Part shown: positions 1 through 11,300 of the stretch, piece after piece | How the letters are laid out: each line of letters begins with the position of its first letter | How positions within the stretch are numbered: the first letter of the stretch is position 1 | Assembly (NCBI GenBank): GCA_000310025.1 | Contig: FN648582.1 | Coordinates: 9,616-73,615, forward strand | From: Ectocarpus siliculosus | Taxonomy: Eukaryota > Sar > Phaeophyceae > Ectocarpales > Ectocarpaceae | Direction: 5' to 3' | DNA length: 64,000 nt | The notes under the pieces: model-generated | What the model was told of the DNA's origin: nothing | Databases searched by the model: none | Seen by the model: only the letters and a program-made list of their open reading frames with translations | Translations under genes and position numbers: made by a program

Positions 1-234
1 GCCCCGGCTGACGTTGCCCTTCCCCCCCGCCGCGGTAGGCGTTACCGCTGCTGCCGCTGCTGATGCCCCCAGCGCTGCCGCCGCCGCCTCGGCGGCCGCC
101 TGCGCCTCCGCGTGCGCCGCCTCCGCCGCCTCGGCGCGCGCCACCGCTTCTCTCGCCGCTTCCGCTTTCGCCACGGCCGCCGCCCGTGAGGCCGCCGCCA
201 TCGCCAACGCTTCTACCGCCGCCACCGTCCGTGC
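1..234 (-). CDS. Exon 4 (partial) of the Ser/Gly/Ala-rich gene, Ala/Glu helix
   Basis: After an acceptor at CACAAGCAG the frame reads A-R-T-V-A-A-V-E-A-L and continues as Ala with regularly spaced Glu, Lys and Arg to the window edge. This suggests a long helix or coiled coil. The third-position GC bias agrees with the minus-strand frame; the plus-strand Ala/Pro frames over the same bases are shadows. Confidence 0.65.
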
Positions 235-1346
235 CTGCTTGTGTTCGACGAGAGAGACAGGCACAGCGGCAGACAAATGATTCTTGATGATACAGTATCG
301 CTCTTCCGGTCTTGCCGAAAAGGTTTTTTCAAGGAATACAGTTTTGGTTGCACAGTTACAAACAGATGCAAAGTCCGTCAGAAGCTGCCGCGATACTTGA
401 GGTGGTCTGGCGAGAGGGTGGGTGCAGGAATGAAGGAACAAACACATACACACGCATCTCGCTTCTTGCTGCTGCATGCTCGGGTATCGAGAGCGGTGTG
501 TACCGTATATGACACAAGATAACACACCCCCTGGACCGATTTTCAAAGCTCGATTACTCCACGATGAAGAGGATGCATAAATGAAACAATACGTTTTCGA
601 ACAGCTCTCGACGAGACGGTTCCAACGCCGCCGTTTTCGGCGCTGTGACTCTTCCTGCTGTTGAGAAATCGAGCTTTGAAAATCGGCCAAGGGGGTGTGT
701 TATCTTGTGTCATATACGGTATGTGCGTGGGTGTGCGTGCGTAGCTTCGGCAAACATTTTCAAGCGACCAAATGCAAAGAGCGGGCAGATAATATAATTT
801 TTAATTTTTGGGAAAAGCGGCAAGAGGCGCTGCGTTCGGAAATCGGTGCCTTCGTGTGACTCGATCTGGTAAATAAAGCACAGAAAAAGGAGAGGGACGA
901 CTACGATGAAAAGGAAGACGAGAAGGGTGTTGAGCGTTCGTCTGCTGCCTCGTGCCGTGTCTACACAGGGTGAGCGACATGTTGCGGAGCCTGAAAAAAC
1001 TCGGCGAATGCTCACGCACATCCATCCGCACGCACATCCCATCATTTCCTTTGGCAACCGCACAGACTACAATCGTGTTCTTTCCCGACCGCACAGACGT
1101 CATTTCTTTGCGACCGAACTCCCCCCCAACCTTTGCCCACCAACTAATCGCCATCCAACCATGTTTAAATCTATCTCTACATGGCGCACCGAAATGCGAC
1201 GCCACTGAGGTGTAACACCACCACCAACAACAACTACTCAACACACCGGGGTCCCAGATCATGGCCTTTTGAGCCGTTTTGTGCCTTTCAATCGCGCTTG
1301 AGACGGACGCCTTTTCGTTGGTCAGGCGGCTAGCGTGGTCCATGCA

Positions 1347-1390
<44 letters not shown>

Positions 1391-3361
1391 AAATACTCAC
1401 ACACACCTCGGTAGCGTCCGACAAGCCCGGTGACACCGCCTCCACCCCAATATTCCGTCGCTCCAAGCCGTGACCACTTTCGAGACCGGTGCTGCCGTTA
1501 GCAACCACCGCCTCGAAGCAGGTCGGGCCGTCATCCTCGCTCAAGAAGCTGTCCGCGCGGCTGCTGCTGCCGCCGCCGGCGCTACTGCCGCCGGCGGCGG
1601 CGCTTTCCTCCCTGGCGACGGCGGCGGCGGCGGCGGCGGCGGCGGCAGATGCCGCGTTAACGCCGTACATGTGCTCCTCAGCCTCCAACGACGTGATGCC
1701 GTGCCCCTCGAGCATCAGCCTCTTCCCCCCCACGGCCATCTCCTCCACCATCACCTCCGACCGAGTACCATCGCTCGAGTAGACGATGCTGTACCTGGCG
1801 GGTTGCGGTTCAGGAACGGCGGCGACGATAATCCGGGCGCGCGCGGGTGGGGGGGTGTTCCCTTATGTTTTGCATGCCTTCGCGGTTAGACCATTGACCA
1901 CGCGTTTTGTGCCGTTTTGTGCCGAGATTCCGTAAAATGACACAAGATAACGCACCCCCTGGACCGATTTTCAAATATCGATTTCTCAACGAAAGAAAGA
2001 GTCACAGCGCCGACAACGGTGGCGTCGAATCTGTCTCGTCGAGAGAAAGCTGTCCGAAAATGTTTTGGTTTCATTGATGCATCCTCCTCGTCGTGGCGTA
2101 ATGGAGCTTTGAAAATTGGTCCAGGGGGTGTGTTATCTTGTGTCATATACCGTGGTACACCGGCACACGGTAGTAGACCGGCACTGCTACACCGGACACC
2201 GGCACTTAAATCCAAGCAAGGAATGACTCGGCAATCCAGTCTGTGCCCGCCGAAAACAATGTACCTTGCAACGGCATCTATCCAACCGACACTAACATTC
2301 CCCGCACTTCTGTTTCCGGAGGTTGCTGTGCTGCTGCTGCTGCTGCTGTCGAGGTGCAAACAAGCACATCGTGCAGCAGCAGTAGCGTGAAAACACCTAC
2401 TTACCTTATAGACAAAGTGATGAGGAAAAAAACAAATCTGATAAAAGTGACGATAAAAAAGTTTACCTCGACGAGGACACGACGCTGTTGCACGACACGT
2501 AGCTGTAGCAAGAGTCTCCGCCGTCCCCGTCCCCCGTGGTGCCGACGCTCTGGTCGTCGAAGTCGATGAGCCCGGCCTCCCGCGGCGGCGGCGTGCTCCG
2601 GTCGTCGCGCCTCCGCCCCCCTTTTCCGCGGTGGGAGCGGCGGTTGACCTCGCTGTCGACGTCGTCAGGGTCGGGAGCGAAGGCCATCGCGTGGGCCATG
2701 CTCTTCGTAAAGGTCATCGGGTCGTCCTCTTCCTCCTCCTTCTCCTTCTCCTGCTCCTCACCGCCGCCTACCGTCCCGCCTCCTCCTCCTCCTCCTCCTC
2801 CTCCTCCTCCGTGGGGACCCTTGTCCTTGCCCCGTTGGTCTTTGGATGACCCGCGCCGGAGCGACCTCTTCCCCCAGCCGAACCCGACAATCCCCTTGGA
2901 AGCCGCGGCCGGAGAGGATGAGGACGTGGGCGACGTCGGGAGAGAGGAGGCAAAGACCGGACGGCTCAGCTTCCTGTGGAGCTTGGCCTTGGGCTTGTTG
3001 TTGCTGTTGTTGTTGTTGTTGCTGCCGCCGTCTGCGGCGGCGGCGGCGGCGGCGGGAGGAGCCCCGCTGATTCCGCCGCCTGCGCCTCCTCCTCCGCTGG
3101 TGGGGATGCTGAAGCTGTTGCTTCTCTTTATCGACAGCTTCGACGGACCGGTCTTGGTCTTGGGCGGCGACTTGTCTTTGTTGATGCTACTGCCGCCGCC
3201 GCCGCCGCCGCCGCCGCTGTTGCGATCGGGGGCGGCCCCGTTCACGGGTGTGTCTTGGTCGGGTGGTTGCTGCTTCTCGTCGGTCTCGACGCCCTTGCGG
3301 GGCGGCCGCGGCATGGAGTACGCTCGCGGCTGGGCCCCCGGCTTGCTCACCCCCCTCCTTC

Positions 3362-3398
<37 letters not shown>

Positions 3399-6300
3399 AG
3401 ATGCCTGCTGCTTTGGTTTCGGCAAACAGCAAGGCGGCGAAAACACCAGTACATGGCGGCGACGGCAGGGGTGCACGTGAGCGAACAGTGAGGAGACGGG
3501 AATGGGGCAGCGGGCATAGATAGAACATCACAGGGCACACGGGAAGGGGCCACCCACCAAAGGAGGTCATCATCATCATCACCCGACAACACGTGGACGA
3601 GACGTACCGCGGGGTATAGGGGAGGGGGGGGAGACAACAGAATTGGTGTTTTAAAAGCCAGCAGGCGCGAAGAGTGTTTTCTCGGGGATTTCTCTTTCTC
3701 GGAATTCCACCAGCAATGGGCGGGCGTGTGCAAATGCCGGCTGGGGTAAGGGAGAGATCTTCCTGAGACACAGCACTTCGATCCGAACGATCGGGCCAGT
3801 GATGGCTGCTGCTGCTGCTGTTCGGGTCTGTAGCTGCTGTACGGCAGAGGGAGGTATCATACGGGGCCCAAAACCCGGCCTTGGGAGTTACAGCAGTTGG
3901 CAGCAAAACGAGCTCTGACTCTCAGAACAACAAATCTTTTTCCCGGTAATTTTTATCATTCCACCAAGAGCGACAGACGACGGCAATCTTTCTCCTGCCC
4001 CACTGCAGCAGTGATCTGCTCCTCCTGCTGCTGCTGTTGCTGCTGCCGCCGCTCGTTTTTCGTGAGCGTGGGAACACGAATAAAAACCCATAAAAAAAGT
4101 TTGTTGAAAAATATTTGGTAAAACATGATAGGAAAACTAGTTTCAAGAATTATTTACCGCTGGCCGTGCGTGGTATGGGAGATAACGCCTCTCATACTGC
4201 TGTCTCGTTTTCGTGTACACGGTGTGTGTGTTCGTTCCATCTATTCTGGCGCCAGGTTCCAGGCCTTTCGGCGTATACACCTGACGTATCAGCCGGGGTC
4301 ACCCACGAGAGGAAGGTCACACAGGAGTTTTTTTTTTTTGTCCCACCGTTCCCCCAGCGGCGCTTGCCTCCATGTGGTTTTTATGGCGAGAAGGGTACAT
4401 CCCGTGGCGGGGTGTCAAAATTTGGCACTTGCTGTCATACACAGACTCAGGCTAGGCTCGCAATCAGAGTCTATAAACAGACGTAATGTCAGGTCCCGGT
4501 TCAATTCCTTACGCATCGAACAAGGGATCCCTCCGGGAAGCCGGAGAGGAGGGCCCACAACAGCACAGCAGTAGCAGCAGTGTCATCAAGACGCGTGACT
4601 TATTAAAAATGGCAAAGAAAAATAAATAAATAAAAAAACGTAAAACCGGGCCGAAGGACCAGCCCGCCGCAAGAATATGAATGTAACGGTTGGCTGAGAA
4701 GTAACGGTTGGTTGAGACGTTTGCTTGGGCTGACGTGCTGTTGACTGGCAGAGCCCAGCGAACCTCAACGAACATCGAACCAAACACCATAAAATTACAA
4801 ATCGTCGTTGCCACCGCCGCCGTCGAGAAGAGGTTACAACTATGTACGTATAGAACCTTGAGTTATTGTAGTGTAGCATGGGATCAACCGCTGCCGCTGC
4901 TCCAATGGTAGCATACGACTCCGGTGTTTCTCAACGCGCTGTGTCTGCGTGTTTTCCGTCAATACTAAATAACTAAAGTTGAGCCAAGCGTTTGCCGTGT
5001 TCTTCAACGGGTATTAAAAGATATCGCTGTGTGCTGCTCGGGAAATCATCGTGGAAAAACAGTACTTTCGCTGACGAACGCTATGGATCCATTGCTAATC
5101 TATTATAGACTCTAGATTCGTTGGGTCATCGCATACTGAAAAAAAAAAAGAAGTCTTGATTTTGAGGGCCTGAAGAGTACCGTATGCGTAAGAGGCGGAG
5201 AGATGACACCCCCCCCCCAGATAGACCGGCGTTCAAAGCTCGATTGCTCCACAACCAACCGGGTGCGGAAAGAGCTACGCACGTCTACGGAAAGCCCTCG
5301 ACGGGAAGCTTCCAAAGACAAAAAAACACAGTTTTTCGTGTTGGCGCGAGTTTTGGCTGTGGAGTGTTCGAGCCTTGAAAGTCAGTCTAGAGGGGGTGCC
5401 ATCTCTCCGCCTTTTACCACTGCTGTATGCAAAGTACTCGTTGCATTGCGTATTTCTGTGCAGTCGCTTTCAACCCACTTACTGAAAAGACCTCAACACA
5501 TCCCTTTCGACTGAGGTTATATCTCGAACGGGTCTGTAGTATTTCTGTGAGGTTATGTCTACACTTACTTCCTAAAAATATGCTGGGTTTGTCTCACAGG
5601 GGAGAATGTCCCCCTTGTTTGGGGCGACGGAACTACACTCTTTTTCACTATTAATATGCACATGCATGCTGTAACAGAAGGAAGAGGTCGTGCGCTACAA
5701 TATCCACGCCTACAAAACGTTGTTGTTCTGAATTCGTTGGCTGACGACTACCTAATCGAATCGCTGCTGCTGCTCCTGGTATGTACTTGTCGCATCATCA
5801 CCATATCCTGCTGCTGCGCTGACGGAGAATCCCTGCGGAAAACCGGAAACAAATTTGTTGTCTGTTCTTCTTTGACGTGCGCGTGCGGATTATGGTACGG
5901 CGATACATGCATGGGGTAGCCCAAAAACAAACAAAGTTAATCTAAACTGCCGACCGACTGATTGATTCTGAAGGGACGAGAGTGCAGCGATGCTATCATA
6001 CGCGCATTGACGTGGCACATTGACGCATACAACTACAATGGGGTGTAGGTTTTCCGCGCACTCGGCGAAACAAGCGAAATCAGATCACAGCCTACATTGT
6101 AGGGTCCCCCCAGTACTGACTGCTGTTTATCTTTCTCGAAAACACCAAGAAGCGGATTGATTGCTGTTTATTTTATTGAAGTTTTATCCACAGAAAAGGG
6201 TCCTTCCTGGATGGATCGGCAATGGGTTCATGCGTTAGCGGGCGCACCGCCCCGATCAGCATGCACACAGGGATATCAAATACCCCGCCTGTTGTAGTAT

Positions 6301-8030
6301 CAGGCTCAGCGAGCCCGGTTGGGCGACCATCTTTCTATGTTTCTTCAAGTACTTGTCTGCAATAGCAGCAGGTGCTGGCGACCTGCGCGCAGGTGGTACT
6401 ACTGCTATTTGGAGACGGGGCCATAGTATAGTGAGAATAGTAGACTCGCGCATCATATATATAGTGACAAGATCGTGGGTGGGCTGTCGATAGTGCGTGC
6501 GTTCGACCGAGCACAGCCAGTTGAGCGTCTTCAGCCAAAACATCTCAAGCAAAAAGGGGAGGGGGCGGGTACAGAGCAACGGGAGAGAGAGCGGGGGGTC
6601 GACATATTCTCTTTCTGTCGCAATCTGTCGGCCAAAAAAAGCACAATAATTTTTGTCCGTTCGCTTTCTCCCTTGTACAGAATCCTTTTTCTCTGCCTCT
6701 GGGCACACAGGCTGGCTGGGCTTGTGTGCCATGCAAAACGGTAACAAACATGCGCGGAGAGCGCCTGACAATGCACTGCAACATGCGTGCGTGCATGTTG
6801 TTGGCGATCGCGCGCGAGCTCAAGGCCTACAACCGGAGAGAGAGGGGTTATTTGGTGCTGGGGTGTGCGGGAAAAGAAACAAGAAGCTCGCAACGCAGCA
6901 CTTGACCCGACCTCTACTTTGACCCGAGGGCGCAACCGGTATGTAAGGGTGCGGTAGAGACGAGAACGTATGTAAACAGGAAAACAGAAACACCTTTTGA
7001 GGTTTTGGGTAGTGAGCGCACTGCTCATGGACTTCTTATCTCTCCCGTAGAGAAGGAACAGCAGGAGGTACGTAGTACGTAGATAGATGGCCGCACACAT
7101 CGTCGTCTCCCCCAAACGCCAGAGCTACACCTACGCATGAGATAGATCATCTGCTGCGAGCCAGCCACAGAGCCAGAAAATATTGGTTCACCCAACAGAA
7201 AAAATCAATTTTCGCGCGAAAAAAAATTACTCCGTTGTGAGGGGGGGGGGGGGGGGTACAGGGCGCAGCGTATGTAACGTAGGAGAACGATACCCTGAGC
7301 TGGCCTTACAGAGGCTTCTTATTATCCGCGCTGCTGCTGCTGCTGCTGTGTATGGGGCCGAGAGCCTATCGGTGGGGTGGGTCGTTCGCCAATAGTCCCA
7401 GGAGGAACTACACACACACTCCTGCTGTGGAACACATCGGCCCGTTTTCCGCAAACGAAATTCGTTTTGAAACGCAAGCGATGAGCGTAGCGCGTGCCCA
7501 TATCTTTCAACCCCGACATGATGACGACCGGCATATACATACAATACACCGGCCCTAGTTGGCTGGTTTTCTACTACACGTTGGGGGCACTATCAATCGC
7601 ACAACAAAGAGCGGGCTGGGGGCTTGCGCAAGCAGCAGCAGCAGCAGCAGCAGCAGCAGGTTTGGTTGATTGCCGGCGTGTCTTGCTTCTAATTTCGTCG
7701 CTTGCTCCATTCATGCATGCACGTGCCTGAATTCCAATAAAAAAAAAAGATAGAAAGACTACTTGTTGGCTCTCTCACCAGGGCGTGAGACCGGGGTGAT
7801 GATGTCGATGCCGCTGCTGCTGCTCCTGCCGGCTGCAGCTGCTTGTGCCTGGGCCGCGCCATGAACGAAGCTCTTCGAATCACGCCCACCTCTTCTCCTC
7901 CTCCCACGGATGACGGTCGCTTGGAGGGCTGCTGCTTGCTGATGCCCTCATTGTTGTCCTCGTTGCTCATAGTAGCCTTGTTGGACGAGAAGGTGCCGCT
8001 GAGCGTCCTAAAAAACGGGCGTCTGCCCAT
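1..8030 (-). CDS. Ser/Gly/Ala-rich low-complexity protein gene, four exons visible, truncated by window edge
   Basis: I do not recognise the protein. Four exons chain in one frame on the minus strand: 8030-7779 (phase 0 out), 3410-2467 (phase 2), 1794-1407 (phase 0) and 234 to beyond position 1. All junctions are GT-AG. Together they give about 606 residues with no stop. The start ATG at 8030 has a purine-rich context (gcaagATGGG). Order of parts: a basic N-terminus (MGRRPFFRTLSG); a disordered middle with Ser/Ala, Gly and Asn runs, basic Ser patches (KRSNSFS, HRKLSRP) and an acidic EKEEEEDD stretch; a short hydrophobic-alternating segment (YSIVYSSDGTRSEVMVEE); an Ala run; and an Ala/Glu-rich helix that leaves the window. 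The first intron is 4.4 kb and each intron carries one MITE. The Ser-rich basic patches suggest a phosphorylated regulatory or scaffold protein, which is only inference. Extra 5' exons (for example near 8.2-8.4 kb) are possible. Confidence 0.7.
503..719. mobile_element. MITE copy 1, TA-flanked, in intron 3 of the left-edge gene
   Basis: A 217-bp element with near-perfect terminal inverted repeats that begin CCGTATATGACACAAGAT on the left and end ATCTTGTGTCATATACGG on the right. It is flanked on both sides by TA (501-502 and 720-721). The inverted repeat continues ~50 bp inward (CCCCCTGG, TTTTCAAAGCTCGAT). There is no coding capacity. The TA target and size fit a Tc1/mariner-type non-autonomous element. 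Confidence 0.85.
1349..1392. repeat. (CA)n microsatellite
   Basis: About 20 CA units with one CG interruption, a few bases downstream of the exon 3 donor of the left-edge gene. Confidence 0.9.
1407..1794 (-). CDS. Exon 3 of the Ser/Gly/Ala-rich gene
   Basis: The acceptor CCGCCAG and donor GTGTGT give an exon that joins exon 2 (phase 2) and leaves phase 0. Content: a short beta-like segment (YSIVYSSDGTRSEVMVEEM), an 8-10 residue Ala run encoded by GCC/GCG repeats, then an acidic Ser-rich tail ending LSDATE. A (CA)n microsatellite lies just downstream in the intron. Confidence 0.7.
1930..2152. mobile_element. MITE copy 2, in intron 2 of the left-edge gene
   Basis: Same family as the 503-719 copy: left end CCGTAAAATGACACAAGATAA, right end CCAGGGGGTGTGTTATCTTG followed by TGTCATATAC. 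The inner part shares the stretch with CTCGTCGAGAG and AAAATGTTTTGG. The outer ~8 bases have diverged, so the target duplication is not clean. Confidence 0.75.
2467..3410 (-). CDS. Exon 2 of the Ser/Gly/Ala-rich gene, microsatellite-rich
   Basis: About 315 codons, open to a GTAAAC donor. Trinucleotide repeats are translated as Ser/Ala, Gly (three runs) and Asn runs. Between them lie well-composed segments such as DPMTFTKSMAHAMAFAPD and EAGLIDFDDQSVGTT, which look selected rather than random. The 5' boundary is uncertain by a few codons because CAG repeats offer several AG acceptors. The frame stays open to 3476. Confidence 0.75.
5189..5416. mobile_element. MITE copy 3 (divergent subfamily), in intron 1 of the left-edge gene
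   Basis: A 228-bp palindromic element. The left end reads AAGAGGCGGAGAGATG plus a C run, the right end GGGGGTGCCATCTCTCCGCCTTTTA. TA lies at both boundaries. The inner arms (TTCAAAGCTCGATTGCTCCAC / TTCGAGCCTTGAAAGTC) match the other MITEs, while the outermost bases differ, so it is a sister subfamily. Confidence 0.7.
5475..5565. repeat. Dispersed repeat, copy A
   Basis: Partner of 23060-23160, with the same order of short conserved blocks (ACTGAAAAGAC, CACATCCC, TTCGACTG, TATATCTCGAA). It lies in the first intron of the left-edge gene, just after MITE copy 3. Confidence 0.6.
7779..8030 (-). CDS. Exon 1 of the Ser/Gly/Ala-rich gene
   Basis: 84 codons from ATG to a GTGAGA donor, phase 0. It encodes a basic, Ser/Gln-rich N-terminus with RRASFMARPRHK, a typical basophilic-kinase type Ser context. 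No signal peptide or membrane segment is visible. Confidence 0.7.
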
Positions 8031-8399
8031 CTTGCACTACTTACACTCCGGCGGCGCTGTTCTCCAAGAATAGGCAGCAGCAAGCAAATCTTTGACCTTG
8101 CTGTCCTTATGATTAGAGCCGCCACGTATCTCCCCCTCTCCTCCTCGCTCCCTCCTTGGCACACACACACACGCTCTCCCTGCTAACAGCTATGTGTGTG
8201 CGTGAATCTGCAGCAGATTTGGTTCGCTGTTCTCACGACAGACCGAAAGAATCTGAAAAGAGATGCCAAGATGCGCGAAAAAATCCCCGCTGCTGCTGCT
8301 GCTGCTGCTCGGAGATTCAGACGGTGATCTGATGACCCCCTTCTGCCCCCGCCGCGCCCAGTCGACAAGCGTCCCAGCCGCGCCGCCGCCGGTCACGGT

Positions 8400-11300
8400 G
8401 TGCGTACCGATGATAAGAGCTCGCGGTACCCTTGTCTCTCTCTCTCACACACACACCACGCGGTGAATCAATTCCCCTTCTGGGTTGGACACACACAAAC
8501 GCGACGCTGATGAGAAAGAGTAGTAGGGGGGGGAGAGAGAGGAATGTTGTGAGATGAGTGGGACATGGGGAGAGAGATACCGTCAGCCGGACCCTAGGTG
8601 CGTACCCCTTCTTTTTCTTCTTTTTTTTTTGTTCTGCGGCCACCGAGGTTTTCTCTCTGCCGCCTCCCGGATTTTTCGAGCTGATTCGTGAATCTGTATC
8701 CCCCCACAGCACCTCTTGCTCGCTAGTCTGTGTTGCACGGGTACGCACAGCAGCGGCACAGCGCGGTAGCCAGCCAGCGCAAACCATACTTATAGCAGGG
8801 GAGCGGACATACATCATCGCCGGCAGGGCCAGCTCACTTTTCAAACGCACACGCTCTCTCCTTCGCCCACCCCGCACAAGCGGAAGATGCTCGGGGATTG
8901 ATGCACAGAGAGAGAGAGAAAGAGAGAGGACCAAAGGTCAACCTGCGAACACGATCAACGAAGCTTCGTGTGCATCTTTTCTGACTTTTTTTCTCGTCTC
9001 CTCTCAGCGATCAACAGTCAAGAGGGATCGGACCCGACCGCCGCAGATCGGGCGGGCAGCTTCGCGTTTCTTCCCACCGCAGCAGCAGCAATGCCTCCGC
9101 GGTGTCTCAGACAACAACACCCGACGCCAGCTGGGTGGCACCAGAGGGCCTTTTGGGGAACAATCCTGGTGCGCCCGTTGCGATCCACCCGATATAGTCT
9201 CAATAAACGCAAACGTTCTTAATTCTGTGGTGCGGGATGGTGCGATCGACCCTCGGTCACACACAAACAAGGATTCCAAGAGTCATCTCGGATTCCGTTT
9301 CCGGTGCACCTGCTGGCCCTCGTGTCGTGTGTCGGTGTATATACTTATCCACGAGGCCACGCACGGGACTCCTGATGAAAGACCAAAGCGAGAGAAAGGC
9401 AACGACGACGTCTTACGCTGGCGCTACAAACGCCGCGTCAATCATTTAAACGTGAACGCGAGATGATAACGGCTGCAGCTGCAGTGATCAAAAGAGTGCT
9501 TTTTTGCGTCATCTCGAAGTTCCTGTTGTTTGCCACACTCTCTGTGCTGTATACCAGCAGATATGCATAGATACGAGATTGTTACGTGACCCCGTTCGCG
9601 TGGGTGTTGGAGAAACCGCCCCACGTCGCGATGCGGGTTGTGTGATGGAGCTGCACCTTTTTGTCATTGGTAGAGGGCCTCACCGCATGCCGTGTGGCGG
9701 CCTTTGCCCACCTGAATCGTCTGTCGACACAGCAGAAAATGGATGACGTGCAGACCCCCTGCCCCAAACAACGGTAGCAAACTACGTACGGTGGATGGGA
9801 TATGGTAGCATTTACATTCAGAACAATAAATAGATCATCAGGAGGTACGCGGGAGAGCAGTCTCCCTCGTCGTTAACTCTATCGGGTGCTGCTCTCAGCA
9901 CTGCTTCCTCCCCGCTCTTTGAACGCCGCGTGGCTATCATGGACATATATATACAATAATATATATCTGGTAGAGAGAGAGCATGCACCCTGACCACTAC
10001 ATCAACGGTCAAGCGCGCTTTAAGGCCTAGACTACTATAATATTGTAGAGAAATAGTCTATGTAGTCTCTACAGCGTCATCGACAGCGTCCATACAACAA
10101 GCGCGCGCCCATTTATCAGTGACAAAGGGCGTGGGCGGGGCCGCCGCGGATGGGGATGGTTTTACGGTGAACCCAATTGTCGCAGGAGGGGCAGCTATGG
10201 CTCACCTTGAATATCATATGATAGCTTCTTTTCCCGAGAGTGTGTTCCACGCCCGTGTGCGATGAGAGTGATCGATCAGAGGACGCCTTGTTTGATGGAT
10301 AAAGCTCCACTTTTTTTTCTAGTAGTGACTCTTCACGATTGAATGCTCTCTCTATCTTATGCTTGGCACAAGAGCCTTCGATGTCTTGTACTTTGTATAG
10401 TCTATATTCTAAGGGATCGAACTCTTTAGTCAAACAGCAATCCACATGGTGTAGCCTCCTTCCCGACCCCCTGGCTCTTCAAGCAAGTGCAAAATATCGA
10501 ATTACTTTACTCCTTTTATACGGCGTAGACTGCTGCATGCAGTGACATACATGTTTGAGCGCACGCACGCGTGACACGACTGACTCACTTCAGTATCAAC
10601 GTACATAAGCATATGCATGCATGCATCGTAGTCTTGCATATGAAACTTGATTCTTTTACCACCCGTCTATGGGTTGCCAAACGCAGGCTACATTGAGCCA
10701 ACCAACTGACACATCACGCACTCATACAGAACACGCCACCACTTAGAACCGCTTGTTTTGCGTGAGGCTCGACGCTTGTTGGTCGCCTCAAACCGAGCAC
10801 ATGTTCACATTTTCCAAGTTCTTATTTAGAGCAAACATTAACATTTCCCTAGGATAGACGGAGTTAGTTCTTGTTCTTATTGCTACGCCGATTACCCCAT
10901 CCATCCATGCAGAAGACACAGACAGGTCGTACTGATGGATGAGTAGATTTCAAGAGTACAAACATAGCGTGTTTTACACCCGTCCGTATAATCGGGCACC
11001 CCGCAGCCCCCTCCACGCGAGACGCATCGAAGCTAAAATGGCAGTACATTTTGTGGATGATATCGGAGAGGAGAGATTGCAGAAAATAGCTTGGCAGGCA
11101 ACGAAGTAGGCAAACAAGAAAATGGGTAGACATCTCACGGGGTGGTGTAGAAAGGTTGGTTGTAGATAATAGATAGTCTAGATATGTAGTATACGAATGA
11201 CATCAAAATCGATGAGCATATTATTGGAGCCGGTAGGTGTAGAGGGGTCCACGAAAAACGTATGACATAATGTGTTGCTTATTATGCCGAGAGAGAAGAA

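Noticed and set aside
2536-3480. 314-codon plus-strand ORF with Leu/Pro/Ser runs
   Set aside because: Antisense of exon 2 of the left-edge gene; the minus frame has splice signals and balanced segments between repeats.
8558-9466. 302-codon plus-strand ORF
   Set aside because: Composition follows the underlying TC/GA tracts (F runs, RERERER). No splice or domain support; it lies in the upstream flank of a minus-strand gene.
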